A stretch of DNA of 64,000 nt from Phenylobacterium conjunctum (lineage in GTDB: Bacteria; Pseudomonadota; Alphaproteobacteria; Caulobacterales; Caulobacteraceae). Shown here in pieces: positions 33,204-42,314 of this stretch. The translations under genes were made by a program, and so were the position numbers. The number at the start of each line of letters is the position of its first letter. Position 1 is the first letter of the stretch. Under the pieces are notes generated by a model. It searched no databases and was not told the origin of the DNA. It saw only the letters and a list, made by a program, of their open reading frames with translations. The stretch covers positions 27,279 to 91,278 of the forward strand of contig NZ_JBHTLQ010000013.1 of assembly GCF_042679085.1 (NCBI RefSeq). The letters run 5' to 3'.

Positions 33204-34388
33204 TCAGGTCAGGCCCGTCAGAAGCCTGGCCCCAGCACTGTCGGGAAAGACCGTGGTGTCCAGCACCGCGCGCTCCAGACCGAATTGGTCGGCCAGGACG
33301 CCCTTGAACAGGCTGCGCATGTCGAGGGTGGGGGCGAGGTCACGGTTCTCGAACAGGGCGGCGGTCCTGAGCCCCGGCCAGTCGCCGATGATCCCGCCGC
33401 CCTTGAGGCCGCCGCCCAGCACCAGGGCGGTCGAGGCTGTGCCGTGGTCCGTTCCGCCGGTGCCGTTGATCCGGGCCGTGCGGCCGAACTCGGTGACCAC
33501 CACCACCACCGTGTCGCGCCAGTCCTCCGCCAGCCCCTCGTGCAGCCCGTCCAGCAGGGCGTCCAACCCGGCCAGCCTGGGGGCCAGCTGAGCCGGCTGG
33601 TTGGCATGGGTGTCGAAACCATCCAGGCTGAGGGCGACGATGCGCGGTCCACCGGCCTCGCGCATCAGGCCGGCGGTGGTCTGACCCAGTCGGCGCGCGC
33701 TCTCCACCCCGGCCTTGGCCCCGCCGCCGGGGGATGTGGGCGCCATCGCCTCGTCGGCCATCGCGGCCCGGGCCATGTCCTCGGTGGCCAGTCCCTGGGC
33801 TAGGGCGGGCCCCAACAGCGGGTCATCCTTGTAGAGATCCTGCAGCAGGGTCGGCAGGCGCGCGGTGCTGTCCACCGCGAAGCCTGGCGTCCAGGAGGCG
33901 GCCGGCGCCGGCCCCCGCAGGACCAGGGGCGCCGTCGGCCCCACGGACAGCGCGCTGACCGGCGCGCGAGCGGCCAGCACCCCCACGGCCCGGTTCAGCC
34001 AGCCCGAGACGGTCCCGTAGACGACGGCGCCGCCGCTCTCCAGAACGTCCTGGGCCTCGAAGTGTGACCGGGCGCGGTCGGGCGTCGCCACCGCCGGGAC
34101 CAGGCGCGCCTGGCCTGATCGGGCCAGGGCGTGGACGCTCGCCAGGGCCGGGTGCAGGGCGAAACGGTCGTCGAGCTTCAGGGCCGTGGACTCGAAGCCA
34201 AACGCCCCGCGCAGGGCGGCGTAGTCCGGATCGCCCACCGGCGGGGCCAGGGACAGGCCGTCGAGGCCGCCCCGGCAGATGACCATCACCAGCTTGCGTC
34301 GATCCGCTGCCGCCAGGGCGGGAAGGGCGGCGAAGTGCAGGGACAGGCCGAAGCCGGCGGCCAGGACGGTGCGGCGGGACGGGGTCAT
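33204..34388 (-). CDS. DUF1501 (sulfatase-like) protein with Tat signal
   Basis: 394 residues. The N-terminus MTPSRRTVLAAGFGLSLHF carries a twin-arginine (SRRTVL) signal. The body shows ICRGGLDGLSLAPPVGD, LSLDGFDTHANQ and VVTEFGRTARINGTGGTDHG, the standard DUF1501 blocks, related to the alkaline-phosphatase/sulfatase fold. Function unknown. Its ATG overlaps the DUF1800 stop by 4 bp; the two proteins are nearly always encoded together. Confidence 0.88.
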   Translation of the reverse strand: MTPSRRTVLAAGFGLSLHFAALPALAAADRRKLVMVICRGGLDGLSLAPPVGDPDYAALRGAFGFESTALKLDDRFALHPALASVHALARSGQARLVPAVATPDRARSHFEAQDVLESGGAVVYGTVSGWLNRAVGVLAARAPVSALSVGPTAPLVLRGPAPAASWTPGFAVDSTARLPTLLQDLYKDDPLLGPALAQGLATEDMARAAMADEAMAPTSPGGGAKAGVESARRLGQTTAGLMREAGGPRIVALSLDGFDTHANQPAQLAPRLAGLDALLDGLHEGLAEDWRDTVVVVVTEFGRTARINGTGGTDHGTASTALVLGGGLKGGGIIGDWPGLRTAALFENRDLAPTLDMRSLFKGVLADQFGLERAVLDTTVFPDSAGARLLTGLT

Positions 34389-35794
34389 CGGCGTTGGAAC
34401 TCCGGGGACATGAGCAGAAGGGCGAAGCCCTCCGCCCGACTTTCGGCGCGGGCGATGGCCGTCGCTGTTTGGGGACGTAGGCGCCCGCCCAGGGCCTGGG
34501 CGGCCAGGTCTCCCGGATCGCGATCCGCGGTGGCGCGGGCGGCGAAGGCGTGGGCCCAGGCCATCCGCTTGACCACAGCGTCCGGGGCCGCCCAGACCGC
34601 GGCGTCTTCCGGCCACCCCTTGGGCGAGGGCGCGCCAAAGGGCTTCTGGCCCAGGCCGTTCAGCACCGGGGCGAGGACGGTGACGTCGCGGGGCGCGCCG
34701 CCGGCCGCCCGCCAGCTGGAGATCAGGAACTCATACGGCGTCTTGAACTTGGCCGGGGTGGCGTCCCAGGCCTCAGGACTGTCGACCAGGGTTGCGGCCA
34801 CAGCGGCCAGGTCCCCGCCGCTCGCCATCCAGGTCCGCTCCAGGCGCTCGGTCAGGGTAGGGGGCGGGGTGTCGGAGACGAAATGCCGGGCGATCTTGCC
34901 GCAGACAAAACGCGCCGTCTGAGGCCTGGCGGCCAGATCGCTGAGGATGGCGGCCACCTGGTCGCGGCCGCCCGCCGCATAGCGGACGCCCATCACGGTC
35001 CGGGGCCCGGGTTCGTGGGCCATTTCGCGGAACACCGCCTCGCCCAGCTGGTCGCCGTCCCGCTCGCCGCCCACCGACAGGCCGGTGAGCGCCCGGGCGA
35101 ACTCGGTCACGTCGGCCTGGCTGTAGCCACCCTCAACGCCCACGGTGTGCAGTTCGAGAATCTCGCGGGCCAGGTTCTCATTAAGGCCCCTGGGGCGGTT
35201 GGGTTTTTGGGCCCCGACCCCGCGCCTGCGTCCGCCAAGATACTGCGCGGCCCGGCTGCCGGGACCGATCGAGCTGGCCTGGTCCAGATAGAGCAGCATG
35301 GCCGGGTGGGTTTCCGCCGCCCCCAGCAGGTCGGCGAAACGGCCAAAGATGTTGGGCCGGATGGCCTCCTCCTCAAAGGGGCCGACCAGGGGCGCGGTCG
35401 CCGCCTTGGCGGCGCTGACGGTGAAGTGGTTGGCCCAGAACAGGGTCCAACGCTCCCGGAACCCGGCTTCGGTCAAGGCGGCCAGTCGTGCACGGGCCGC
35501 GAAGTCACCCCCCGTCTCCTGGCGCAACAGCTTCTGGACCTGCTGGACCGGATCCGCGGCCTCGGCGTCGCCCGCCTGTTTGGCCTGCCGCCGCTGCCGC
35601 CCCAGGTCCCGATAGGCGATGATCCGCGCCTGGGTGGCGTCGGCCCGGGGCTGGGGCTGGTCAGCGCCCTCGCGCCGGATCTGGGCCTTGAGGAAACCGC
35701 GGGGATCGCTGCGGGCGGCGGCGATCTCGCCCGGCCGGGCGCCCAATCCGAACCGTGTCGCCGCGATCGCAGCCTCCAGGTCCCGGTCCGCCAT
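34385..35794 (-). CDS. DUF1800 protein, partner of DUF1501
   Basis: 469 residues. AAIAATRFGLGARPGEIA at the start, RERWTLFWANHFTVSA in the middle, and ILELHTVGVEGGYSQADVTEFARALTGL are hallmark blocks of this family. Molecular function is unknown; the pair is proposed to be exported or periplasmic. AAGGAG lies 7 bases before the ATG at 35794; a TTG three bases upstream is less likely. First gene of the two-gene minus-strand operon. Confidence 0.88.
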   Translation of the reverse strand: MADRDLEAAIAATRFGLGARPGEIAAARSDPRGFLKAQIRREGADQPQPRADATQARIIAYRDLGRQRRQAKQAGDAEAADPVQQVQKLLRQETGGDFAARARLAALTEAGFRERWTLFWANHFTVSAAKAATAPLVGPFEEEAIRPNIFGRFADLLGAAETHPAMLLYLDQASSIGPGSRAAQYLGGRRRGVGAQKPNRPRGLNENLAREILELHTVGVEGGYSQADVTEFARALTGLSVGGERDGDQLGEAVFREMAHEPGPRTVMGVRYAAGGRDQVAAILSDLAARPQTARFVCGKIARHFVSDTPPPTLTERLERTWMASGGDLAAVAATLVDSPEAWDATPAKFKTPYEFLISSWRAAGGAPRDVTVLAPVLNGLGQKPFGAPSPKGWPEDAAVWAAPDAVVKRMAWAHAFAARATADRDPGDLAAQALGGRLRPQTATAIARAESRAEGFALLLMSPEFQRR

Positions 35795-35876
35795 CAATCG
35801 GCTCCTTGCGAATTTTCCGCCCAGCCCTCATTTGCACGGGCCGTTGGATGAGTTCCGTCGGGAGTTTGGAGAAAAG

Positions 35877-36602
35877 ATGGCCAAGGGGTTCAAGGAGCCG
35901 GGCGAGAAGCCCCGCCGCTTCTACAAGACCGTCGAGGTCCGCGCCTGCGACGACGGCTTCGAGGTCACCCTGGACGGTCGCGTCCTGCGCTCGCCGCGCG
36001 GCGGCAAGCTGATGGCGCCGACCCGCGCCATCGCGGAGATGTGCGCTGAGGAGTGGGCGGGCCAGGGCGAGCATATCGAGATGGCGGCCATGCACGTCAC
36101 CCGCCTGGCCTTCACCGCCGTCGAGGCGATCCCGCCGGCCCGGGAGGCGGTCGCCGACCAGATCGCTCAGTACGCCGGCTCGGACCTGCTCTGCTATTTC
36201 GCCGACAGCCCCGCCGCCCTGGTCGAACGGCATGAAAATCACTGGGGACCGATGCTGGACCGCGCCCGCGAGGAGATCGGCCTGGTCTTCCTGCGCACCT
36301 CGGGCATCCAGCATCAGGAGCAGCCGGCCGAGACCCTGGCCCGAGTGAAGTCTCTGGCCCTGGAGCTCAATGATTTCGAACTGGCGGGCCTGGCCTTCGG
36401 CGCCCCGCTCCTGGGCTCCACGGTGCTCGCCTTCGCCCTGCAGCGCGGCTGGATCAGCGGCGACCAGGCCATGGAGCTCTCGCGCCTGGACGAGACCTTC
36501 CAGGAGGAACAGTGGGGCGTCGACGAAGAAGCCGCCGAACGCGCCGCCAACCTCAAGCTCGAGGCGCGCATGCTGGAGCGGTGGTTCAAGGCGCTGAAGT
36601 AA
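35877..36602 (+). CDS. ATP12-family F1-ATPase assembly chaperone
   Basis: 241 residues: RRFYKTVEVRACDDGFEVTLDGRVLRSP, APTRAIAEMCAEEWAGQGEHI, and a C-terminal DETFQEEQWGVDEEAAERA match the ATP12 family. In mitochondria ATP12 holds the F1 alpha subunit during assembly; alphaproteobacterial homologues are thought to do likewise. GGAG lies 5 bases before the ATG at 35877. It is divergent from the DUF1800 gene, with a short 82-bp gap. Confidence 0.9.
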   Translation: MAKGFKEPGEKPRRFYKTVEVRACDDGFEVTLDGRVLRSPRGGKLMAPTRAIAEMCAEEWAGQGEHIEMAAMHVTRLAFTAVEAIPPAREAVADQIAQYAGSDLLCYFADSPAALVERHENHWGPMLDRAREEIGLVFLRTSGIQHQEQPAETLARVKSLALELNDFELAGLAFGAPLLGSTVLAFALQRGWISGDQAMELSRLDETFQEEQWGVDEEAAERAANLKLEARMLERWFKALK

Positions 36603-36629
36603 ACCCGCGCCCCGCCGTCATCCCATCAT

Positions 36630-36756
36630 CCGCTCATCCCGGCGAATGCCGGGATCCAGGTCGTAAAGCGCCGCACATGAAAAAGGCCCCGCGAGCGCCG
36701 TTTCCGGACCCGTGGAGCCTTTTCATCTGGACCCCGGCAATCGTCGGGGTGAGCGG
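36630..36756. repeat. Nested intergenic palindrome
   Basis: Segment 36630-36659 (CCGCTCATCCCGGCGAATGC and on) is an imperfect inverted copy of 36727-36756. Each arm also contains its own CCCGGC-type hairpin. An inner ATGAAAAAGGC / GCCTTTTCAT pair lies between, near 36677-36726. It separates the convergent ATP12 and yghU genes and may serve as a bidirectional terminator (T-run TTTTC at the 3' side). Confidence 0.7.
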
Positions 36757-36764
36757 GTGTTAGC

Positions 36765-37640
36765 CTACCCCTTCGCCGCGTCCAGCTTGTCCTGGGTGCG
36801 CAGGTCGAAGTCGCTGGCGTCGTGGCGTTCGCGCAGCTGGCTGGCCGGGTCGCCCTGGGCGCGGTTGACCATGCGGCCGCGCCTCACGCCCGGACGCTCG
36901 GCCAGTTCGTCGGTCCAGCGGATGACGTTCTTGTATTCGTGCACCTGCAGGAACTCGCCGCCCTCATAGAGCAGGCCCTTGGACATGCCGCCGTACCAGG
37001 GCCAGATGGCCATGTCGGCGATGGTGTACTCGTCGCCGGCCACATAGCGGTTGTTGGCCAGCTGGCGGTCCAGCACATCCATCTGGCGCTTCACCTCCAT
37101 GGCGTAGCGGTCGATGGCGTATTCGATCTTGAGCGGGGCATAGGCGTAGAAGTGGCCGAACCCGCCGCCCAGGAAGGGCGCCGAGCCCACCTGCCAGAAC
37201 AGCCAGGACATCACCTCGGCCCGCTGCGCCGGGTCGGTGGGCAGGAAGGCGCCGAACTTCTCGGCCAGGTGCACCAGGATCGCGCCGGATTCGAAGATGC
37301 GGATCGGCTTGGGTCCGCTGTGGTCGACCATGGCCGGGATCTTGGAGTTGGGATTGGCGTCCACAAACCCGCTGGAGAACTGCTCGCCCGCGCCGATGTT
37401 GACGAGCCAGGCGTCGTATTCCGCGCCCGTGTGGCCGAGCTGGAGCAGTTCCTCCAGCATGATGGTCACCTTCACCCCGTTGGGCGTGCCCAGGGAGTAG
37501 AGCTGCAGCGGGTGCTTGCCCACCGGCAGGTCCTTGTCGTGGGTCGGCCCGGCGATAGGTCGGTTGATGTTGGCGAAGCGGCCGCCGCTCTCCTTGTTCC
37601 AGGTCCAGACCTTGGGCGGGGTGTAGGTGGCGTCGGCCAT
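36765..37640 (-). CDS. yghU: Glutathione S-transferase YghU-type disulfide-bond oxidoreductase
   Basis: 291 residues. The N-terminal extension (PPKVWTWNKESGGRFANINRPIAGPTHDKDLPVGKHPLQLYSLGTPNGVKV) and the middle NPNSKIPAMVDHSG, FESGAILVHLAEKFG are characteristic of YghU/YfcG-like GSTs, which reduce disulfides using glutathione. Ends DASDFDLRTQDKLDAAKG. The ATG at 37640 is preceded by a GGAGG ribosome site. Single gene, divergent from pccB. Confidence 0.9.
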   Translation of the reverse strand: MADATYTPPKVWTWNKESGGRFANINRPIAGPTHDKDLPVGKHPLQLYSLGTPNGVKVTIMLEELLQLGHTGAEYDAWLVNIGAGEQFSSGFVDANPNSKIPAMVDHSGPKPIRIFESGAILVHLAEKFGAFLPTDPAQRAEVMSWLFWQVGSAPFLGGGFGHFYAYAPLKIEYAIDRYAMEVKRQMDVLDRQLANNRYVAGDEYTIADMAIWPWYGGMSKGLLYEGGEFLQVHEYKNVIRWTDELAERPGVRRGRMVNRAQGDPASQLRERHDASDFDLRTQDKLDAAKG

Positions 37641-37811
37641 AGGCGTTCCTCCGGGGCGTGTCTCTGATGTTTGGTGAAAAGCATGTGGGGCGGGGAGGGG
37701 AGCTTGGCTAGCCCAAAATCCGCGCCTCCGGTGACGTCCCGTGAACTTGCCACCCCTGCCAAGCCCGACTACGGCTTGCGTTTCGCGAGTGAGTTCAAGG
37801 GAGCCCGAGGC

Positions 37812-39344
37812 GTGAAGCATATTCTCGAAGAGCTGGAACGGCGCAGGGGCGAGGCCCGCGCGGGCGGCGGCGAACGCCGGATCGCCAACCAGCACGCCAA
37901 GGGCAAGCTGACCGCGCGCGAGCGCCTGGACCTGCTGCTCGATGAAGGCTCCTTCGAAGAGTTCGACATGTTCGTCGAGCACCGCGCCGTGGACTTCGGT
38001 ATGGCCGAGCAAAAGGTGCCAGGTGACGGCGTCGTCACCGGCTGGGGCACCATCAACGGCCGTGTGGTCTTCGTCTTCTCCAAGGATTTCACGGTCTTCG
38101 GCGGGTCTCTTTCCAACGCCCACGCCCAGAAGATCGTCAAGGTGCAGCAGCAGGCCCTGAAGGTCGGCGCCCCGATCATCGGCCTCTTCGACGCCGGCGG
38201 CGCGCGCATCCAGGAGGGCGTGGACGGCCTGGCCGGCTATGCCGACATCTTCCTGCAGAACACCCTGGCCTCGGGCGTAATTCCGCAGATCAGCGTGATC
38301 ATGGGCCCCTGCGCCGGCGGCGACGTCTATTCGCCGGCCATCACCGACTTCATCTTCATGGTGAAGGACACCTCGTACATGTACGTGACGGGTCCGGACG
38401 TAGTGAAGACCGTCACCCACGAGGAAGTCACCCACGAGGAATTGGGCGGCTACCGCGTCCACGCCATGAAGTCCGGCGTCGCCGACGGCGCCTTCGAGAA
38501 CGACCTGGAAGCCCTGACCCAGGTCCGCCGCCTGATCGACTTCCTGCCGCTCAACAACCGCGAGAAGCCGCCGGTCCGCGAAACCTACGACGACGCGAAC
38601 CGCGACGAGCCCAGCCTCGACACCCTGGTCCCGGCCAATCCGAACAAGCCCTACGACATGAAGGAACTGATCCTGAAGGTCGTGGACGAGGCCGACTTCT
38701 TCGAGGTCTCTCCGGATTTCGCCAAGAACATCATCGTCGGCTTCGGCCGGGTGGACGGCCAGACCGTCGGCATCGTCGCCAACCAGCCCCAGGTGCTGGC
38801 CGGCGTGCTCGACATCGATTCGTCGCGCAAGGCGGCCCGCTTCGTGCGCTTCTGCGACGCCTTCGAGATCCCGCTGGTGACCTTCGTCGACGTGCCCGGC
38901 TTCATGCCCGGCACCAAGCAGGAGCAGGGCGGCCTGATCCGCCATGGCGCGAAGTTGCTGTTCGCCTACGCCGAGGCCACCGTGCCGAAGGTGACCGTCA
39001 TCACCCGCAAGGCCTATGGCGGCGCCTATGACGTCATGAGCTCCAAGCACCTGCGCGGCGACATGAACTACGCCTGGCCCTCGGCGGAAATCGCCGTCAT
39101 GGGCGCCAAGGGCGCGGTGGAGATCATCTTCCGCTCCGAGATCGGCGACGTCGCGGCCATCGCCGCCCGCGAGGCCGAGTACAAGGACCGCTTCGCCAAC
39201 CCGTTCGTGGCCGCCAGCCGCGGCTTCATCGACGATGTGATCATGCCCCACGGCACCCGCCGCCGCATCGCCCGGGCGCTGAAGAACCTGCGGTCAAAAC
39301 AACTGACCAACCCCTGGAAGAAGCACGACAACATCCCGCTCTAG
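37812..39344 (+). CDS. pccB: Propionyl-CoA carboxylase beta subunit (carboxyltransferase)
   Basis: 510 residues from a GTG start (KHILEELERRRGEA). Transfers carboxyl from biotin to propionyl-CoA, giving methylmalonyl-CoA. The crotonase-like halves show IIGLFDAGGARIQEGVDGLAGY, GPCAGGDVYSPAITDF and VDVPGFMPGTKQEQGGLIRHGAKLLFAYAEATVPK, and the C-terminus PWKKHDNIPL is typical. A longer reading to 37671 carries atypical residues. The alpha subunit is at 42812, so the genes are 3.5 kb apart. Acetyl-CoA specificity is possible but less likely. Confidence 0.9.
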   Translation: MKHILEELERRRGEARAGGGERRIANQHAKGKLTARERLDLLLDEGSFEEFDMFVEHRAVDFGMAEQKVPGDGVVTGWGTINGRVVFVFSKDFTVFGGSLSNAHAQKIVKVQQQALKVGAPIIGLFDAGGARIQEGVDGLAGYADIFLQNTLASGVIPQISVIMGPCAGGDVYSPAITDFIFMVKDTSYMYVTGPDVVKTVTHEEVTHEELGGYRVHAMKSGVADGAFENDLEALTQVRRLIDFLPLNNREKPPVRETYDDANRDEPSLDTLVPANPNKPYDMKELILKVVDEADFFEVSPDFAKNIIVGFGRVDGQTVGIVANQPQVLAGVLDIDSSRKAARFVRFCDAFEIPLVTFVDVPGFMPGTKQEQGGLIRHGAKLLFAYAEATVPKVTVITRKAYGGAYDVMSSKHLRGDMNYAWPSAEIAVMGAKGAVEIIFRSEIGDVAAIAAREAEYKDRFANPFVAASRGFIDDVIMPHGTRRRIARALKNLRSKQLTNPWKKHDNIPL

Positions 39345-39364
39345 GGATGGTGTTCTGAACTTGC

Positions 39365-39431
39365 GGACTTCGCCCCGGCCTCTGGACCGGCGCGAAGTCC
39401 TCTGGTCTGGTCCTCCGCATAAGGGAGGACC
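39365..39431 (+). promoter_or_regulatory. Two hairpins before the amidase gene, the second covering its SD
   Basis: Arms GGACTTCGC (39365-39373) and GCGAAGTCC (39392-39400) form one stem. GGTCCTCC (39409-39416) pairs with GGAGGACC (39424-39431), which contains the ribosome site (GGGAGG) of the amidase start at 39435. Suggests translation control through access to the SD. Confidence 0.55.
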
Positions 39432-39434
39432 GAC

Positions 39435-40817
39435 ATGGCCGATACGCTTTCCACCTACTCAAGCGCCCGCGATATGGCCGCCGACCTGGCCGCCAGGCAG
39501 GTCAGCTCGGTGGAGTTGGTCAACGCCGCCATCGCCCGCATCGAAAAGTTCGACGGCGCCCTGAACGCCGTGGTGGTGCGCGACTTCGACCGCGCGCTCG
39601 CCGCCGCCCGCGCCGCTGACGCCCGGCTGGCCCGGGGGGAGAAGGCGCCTCTGTTGGGCGTGCCGATCACGGTCAAGGAAGCCCACAATGTCGAGGGCCT
39701 GCCCACCACCTGGGGCTCGCCGGCGTTCGGCCAATGGATCGCGCCGGAAGACTCTGTCGGTGTCGCGCGGCTGAAGGCGGCCGGGGCGGTGATCCTGGGC
39801 AAGACCAATGTGCCGCCCTTCCTGGCCGACTGGCAGAGCACCAACCCGATCTACGGCCGCACCGTGAACCCCTGGGATAACAGCCGCAGCCCTGGCGGCT
39901 CGTCCGGCGGCTCGGCGGCGGCCCTGGCGGCCGGCTATGTACCGCTGGAGTTCGGCTCAGACATCGGCGGCTCGATCCGCATTCCCTCCGCCTTTTGCGG
40001 CACTTACGGCCATAAGCCGACCTTCGACCTGATCCCCCCGCGCGGCCATGCCCCGCCGGGAACCGACGGCGACGGCGTGCCCCTGAACGTCGTCGGCCCC
40101 ATGGCCCGCACCGCCGGCGACCTGGGTCTCGGCTTGAGCGTGCTCGCCGGCCCGGCCGGCGACATGGCCAGGGGTTATCGCCTCGACCTGCCGGCCCCGC
40201 GCCATGCCAACCTCGCCGACTATCGCGTCCTCATCATCGACCGCCATCCGCTCGCCGGCCTGGACGAGGCTGTCGCCGGACCTTTGCGCAAGCTGGCGAC
40301 CGATCTCGACGACCTCGGCTGCGAGGTCAGCTTCGAGACCGATCTGCTGCCCGACCTCGCCGCCGCCCACGGCCTCTATATGCGGCTGCTCAACAGCGTG
40401 ATGTCGCGGGGCGCCCCGCCCTCGGACCAGGCGATCTCGGCCCACGCCTTCATGGACCTGCTGGACGCCCAGGTCGCGGTGCGCCGCCAGTGGGCGGCCC
40501 TGTTCGAACGCTTTGACGTGGTCCTGGCCCCCGTCTTCGGCCTGCCGGCCTTCCCGCACGAGGACAATCCCGACAACCGCGCCCGCATCCTGGCGGTGAA
40601 CGGCCAGCCCGCGCCGTACTTCGCCCAGATCGCCTGGCCGGGCATGGCCACCTTCGCCAACCTGCCGGCCACCGCCGCCCCCATGGGCCGCACGGCGGAG
40701 GGCCTGCCGGTCGGCGTGCAGATCATCGGCGGCCACCTGGAGGACCGCAACACCATCGCCTTCGCCGGCCTGATGGAGCGCGAATTCGGCGGCTTCCAGG
40801 CCCCGCCGGGCTACTAG
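39435..40817 (+). CDS. Amidase (amidase signature family)
   Basis: 460 residues with an intact Ser-cisSer-Lys triad context: Lys in GVPITVKEAHNVEG, then SPGGSSGGSAAALAAGY and GSDIGGSIRIPSAFCGTYGHKP. This is the fold of GatA-like and other amide hydrolases; the substrate is unknown and no GatB/GatC neighbours are seen, so a role in transamidation is unlikely. The ribosome site lies inside a hairpin. Confidence 0.88.
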   Translation: MADTLSTYSSARDMAADLAARQVSSVELVNAAIARIEKFDGALNAVVVRDFDRALAAARAADARLARGEKAPLLGVPITVKEAHNVEGLPTTWGSPAFGQWIAPEDSVGVARLKAAGAVILGKTNVPPFLADWQSTNPIYGRTVNPWDNSRSPGGSSGGSAAALAAGYVPLEFGSDIGGSIRIPSAFCGTYGHKPTFDLIPPRGHAPPGTDGDGVPLNVVGPMARTAGDLGLGLSVLAGPAGDMARGYRLDLPAPRHANLADYRVLIIDRHPLAGLDEAVAGPLRKLATDLDDLGCEVSFETDLLPDLAAAHGLYMRLLNSVMSRGAPPSDQAISAHAFMDLLDAQVAVRRQWAALFERFDVVLAPVFGLPAFPHEDNPDNRARILAVNGQPAPYFAQIAWPGMATFANLPATAAPMGRTAEGLPVGVQIIGGHLEDRNTIAFAGLMEREFGGFQAPPGY

Positions 40818-40898
40818 GGGCAACCTGCGCCACAGGAACCCGATCGGGCCCGGCCCTGTTCAGAGCAGCATCCAATCCTCATTCAGGGAGATGCGAAC

Positions 40899-41675
40899 AT
40901 GGCCGACCGATGGAACCTGGACCGCGACGAACGCCGCTTCGGTGGCTGGCGTGACGACGATCGCGACCTGCATGACGGTCGCCCGCACCGCGATCGCGAG
41001 GACCGCAGCTTCGAGCCCCGCCGGCCGGTGTTCGGCGAGCGCGAGACGGGCGCCACCTATACCGGCCCCCGCTACGGCGCCGGCGGCTATTCCGGCTATG
41101 TCGGCGACGGCCGCCGCCTGGGCGCGCCCGACTATGCGCGCACCTATCAGGGCCGTGGCTCGGGCGAGTATGGCCCCGACTATAGCGTCTACGGCTATGA
41201 CCGGATGAACCCCGCCCAGGATCACCGCGGCTATGGTGGCCAGACCTCTGCGCAGCAGTTCCGTCGCGGGCCCTTCGAGCGGGCCTCTGACGAGCTGGCC
41301 AGCTGGTTCGGCGACCGCAGCGCCGAGCGGCGGCGGGAAGAGGACTATGGCGGCGCGCTCAGCCATCGCGGCCGGGGGCCCCAGGGCTATCGTCGCACCG
41401 ACGCCCGGATCAGCGAGGACGCCCACGACCGGCTCACCGATGATCCGCGGGTCGACGCCACCAACATCCAGGTCTCGGTGAAGGATGGCGAGGTCACCCT
41501 GACCGGCACGGTGGCCGACCGCGCCGCCAAGCACCGGGCGGAGCACTGCGTCGAGGACATCCCCGGCGTCGGCCATGTCCAGAACAACCTGCGCGTCGAT
41601 CCCGACCAGGCCCGCCGCGCCACCCCGCTAGGCGAGAACCCCATCCTCGACGCCCAGGCCCGCGGGGACGAGTAG
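40899..41675 (+). CDS. BON-domain protein with a charged, Tyr/Gly-rich N-terminal region
   Basis: 258 residues. Residues 1-160 are low-complexity (WNLDRDERRFGGWRDDDRDLHDG, then YGAGGYSGYVGDGRR) with SWFGDRSAERRRE. Residues ~165-238 are a BON domain: RISEDAHDRLTDDPRVDATNIQVSVKDGEVTLTGTV, then HCVEDIPGVGHVQNNLRVD. BON domains bind membranes or hydrophobic ligands and are often stress-related. There is no signal peptide. AGGGAG precedes the ATG. Confidence 0.8.
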   Translation: MADRWNLDRDERRFGGWRDDDRDLHDGRPHRDREDRSFEPRRPVFGERETGATYTGPRYGAGGYSGYVGDGRRLGAPDYARTYQGRGSGEYGPDYSVYGYDRMNPAQDHRGYGGQTSAQQFRRGPFERASDELASWFGDRSAERRREEDYGGALSHRGRGPQGYRRTDARISEDAHDRLTDDPRVDATNIQVSVKDGEVTLTGTVADRAAKHRAEHCVEDIPGVGHVQNNLRVDPDQARRATPLGENPILDAQARGDE

Positions 41676-41774
41676 CCCGACAAGCGCCTCCCCCAGAGGG
41701 GGCGCAACTCCGTATTGCGTTGAATCAAGGCGTCCCGTCCCTTGTCCTCCAACCTTTGGGGGAAACGGGGCCGC

Positions 41775-42314
41775 ATGGACAACCTGATACCTGAGCTGAT
41801 GCTATCCACCGCCGTGGTCTCGGCCACGGTGGTGATCCACCTGATCGGCCTCGATATCCTCCAGATCCTCACCGGCTGGCACCTGGAGCGGTTCACCACC
41901 TGGATCCACCTGGACCGGATGATCGTGCCGCTGGGGATCGTGCTCGGCCTGTTCGTGATCCACGGCTTCGAGATCTGGATCTACGCCCTGACCTACTGGA
42001 AGATGGGTCTGCTGCCGACCCTGGAGCAGAGCCTCTACTTCTCCACCAGCGCCTATTCGACCCTGGGCGAGACGGGCGCGATCCTGCCCATCCCCTGGCG
42101 CATCGTCGGCGTGCTCGAGGGGATCAACGGCATGCTGCTGATCGGCTGGTCCACCGCCTTCCTATTCCAGGTGCTCTCACACCTGGGCTGGGAAGGCGAG
42201 GAGGCTCACCCGCTGCCCAAGGGCGCCATCGCCCGGCCGTCGCCGCGGTCCAGGGGATCGGGCAGCGCCTCGCCCCAGGGCACGAAGGACAGCGACACCG
42301 AGTTGATGCAGTAG
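41775..42314 (+). CDS. Ion-channel-like membrane protein with degenerate pore motif
   Basis: 179 residues. Three hydrophobic spans (about 5-35, 48-80, 115-140). The loop SLYFSTSAYSTLGETGAILP stands where a potassium-channel selectivity filter (TVGYGD) would lie, but only TLGETG is found. Commonly labelled a two-pore or Ion_trans_2 channel; potassium selectivity cannot be asserted. The last 35 codons overlap msrB on the other strand. Start at 41775 is the first ATG; a TTG at 41742 is less likely. Confidence 0.7.
   Translation: MDNLIPELMLSTAVVSATVVIHLIGLDILQILTGWHLERFTTWIHLDRMIVPLGIVLGLFVIHGFEIWIYALTYWKMGLLPTLEQSLYFSTSAYSTLGETGAILPIPWRIVGVLEGINGMLLIGWSTAFLFQVLSHLGWEGEEAHPLPKGAIARPSPRSRGSGSASPQGTKDSDTELMQ

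Noticed and set aside
37641..39251. Long minus-strand frame extending yghU upstream to 828 codons
   Set aside because: Only the last 291 codons (from 37640) encode the GST; the rest is antisense to pccB.
39435..40817. Calling the amidase GatA
   Set aside because: The triad is present, but neither gatB nor gatC is adjacent and the family contains many other amidases.
41775..42314. Calling the channel-like protein a potassium channel
   Set aside because: The filter position reads TLGETG rather than TVGYG, so selectivity cannot be claimed.
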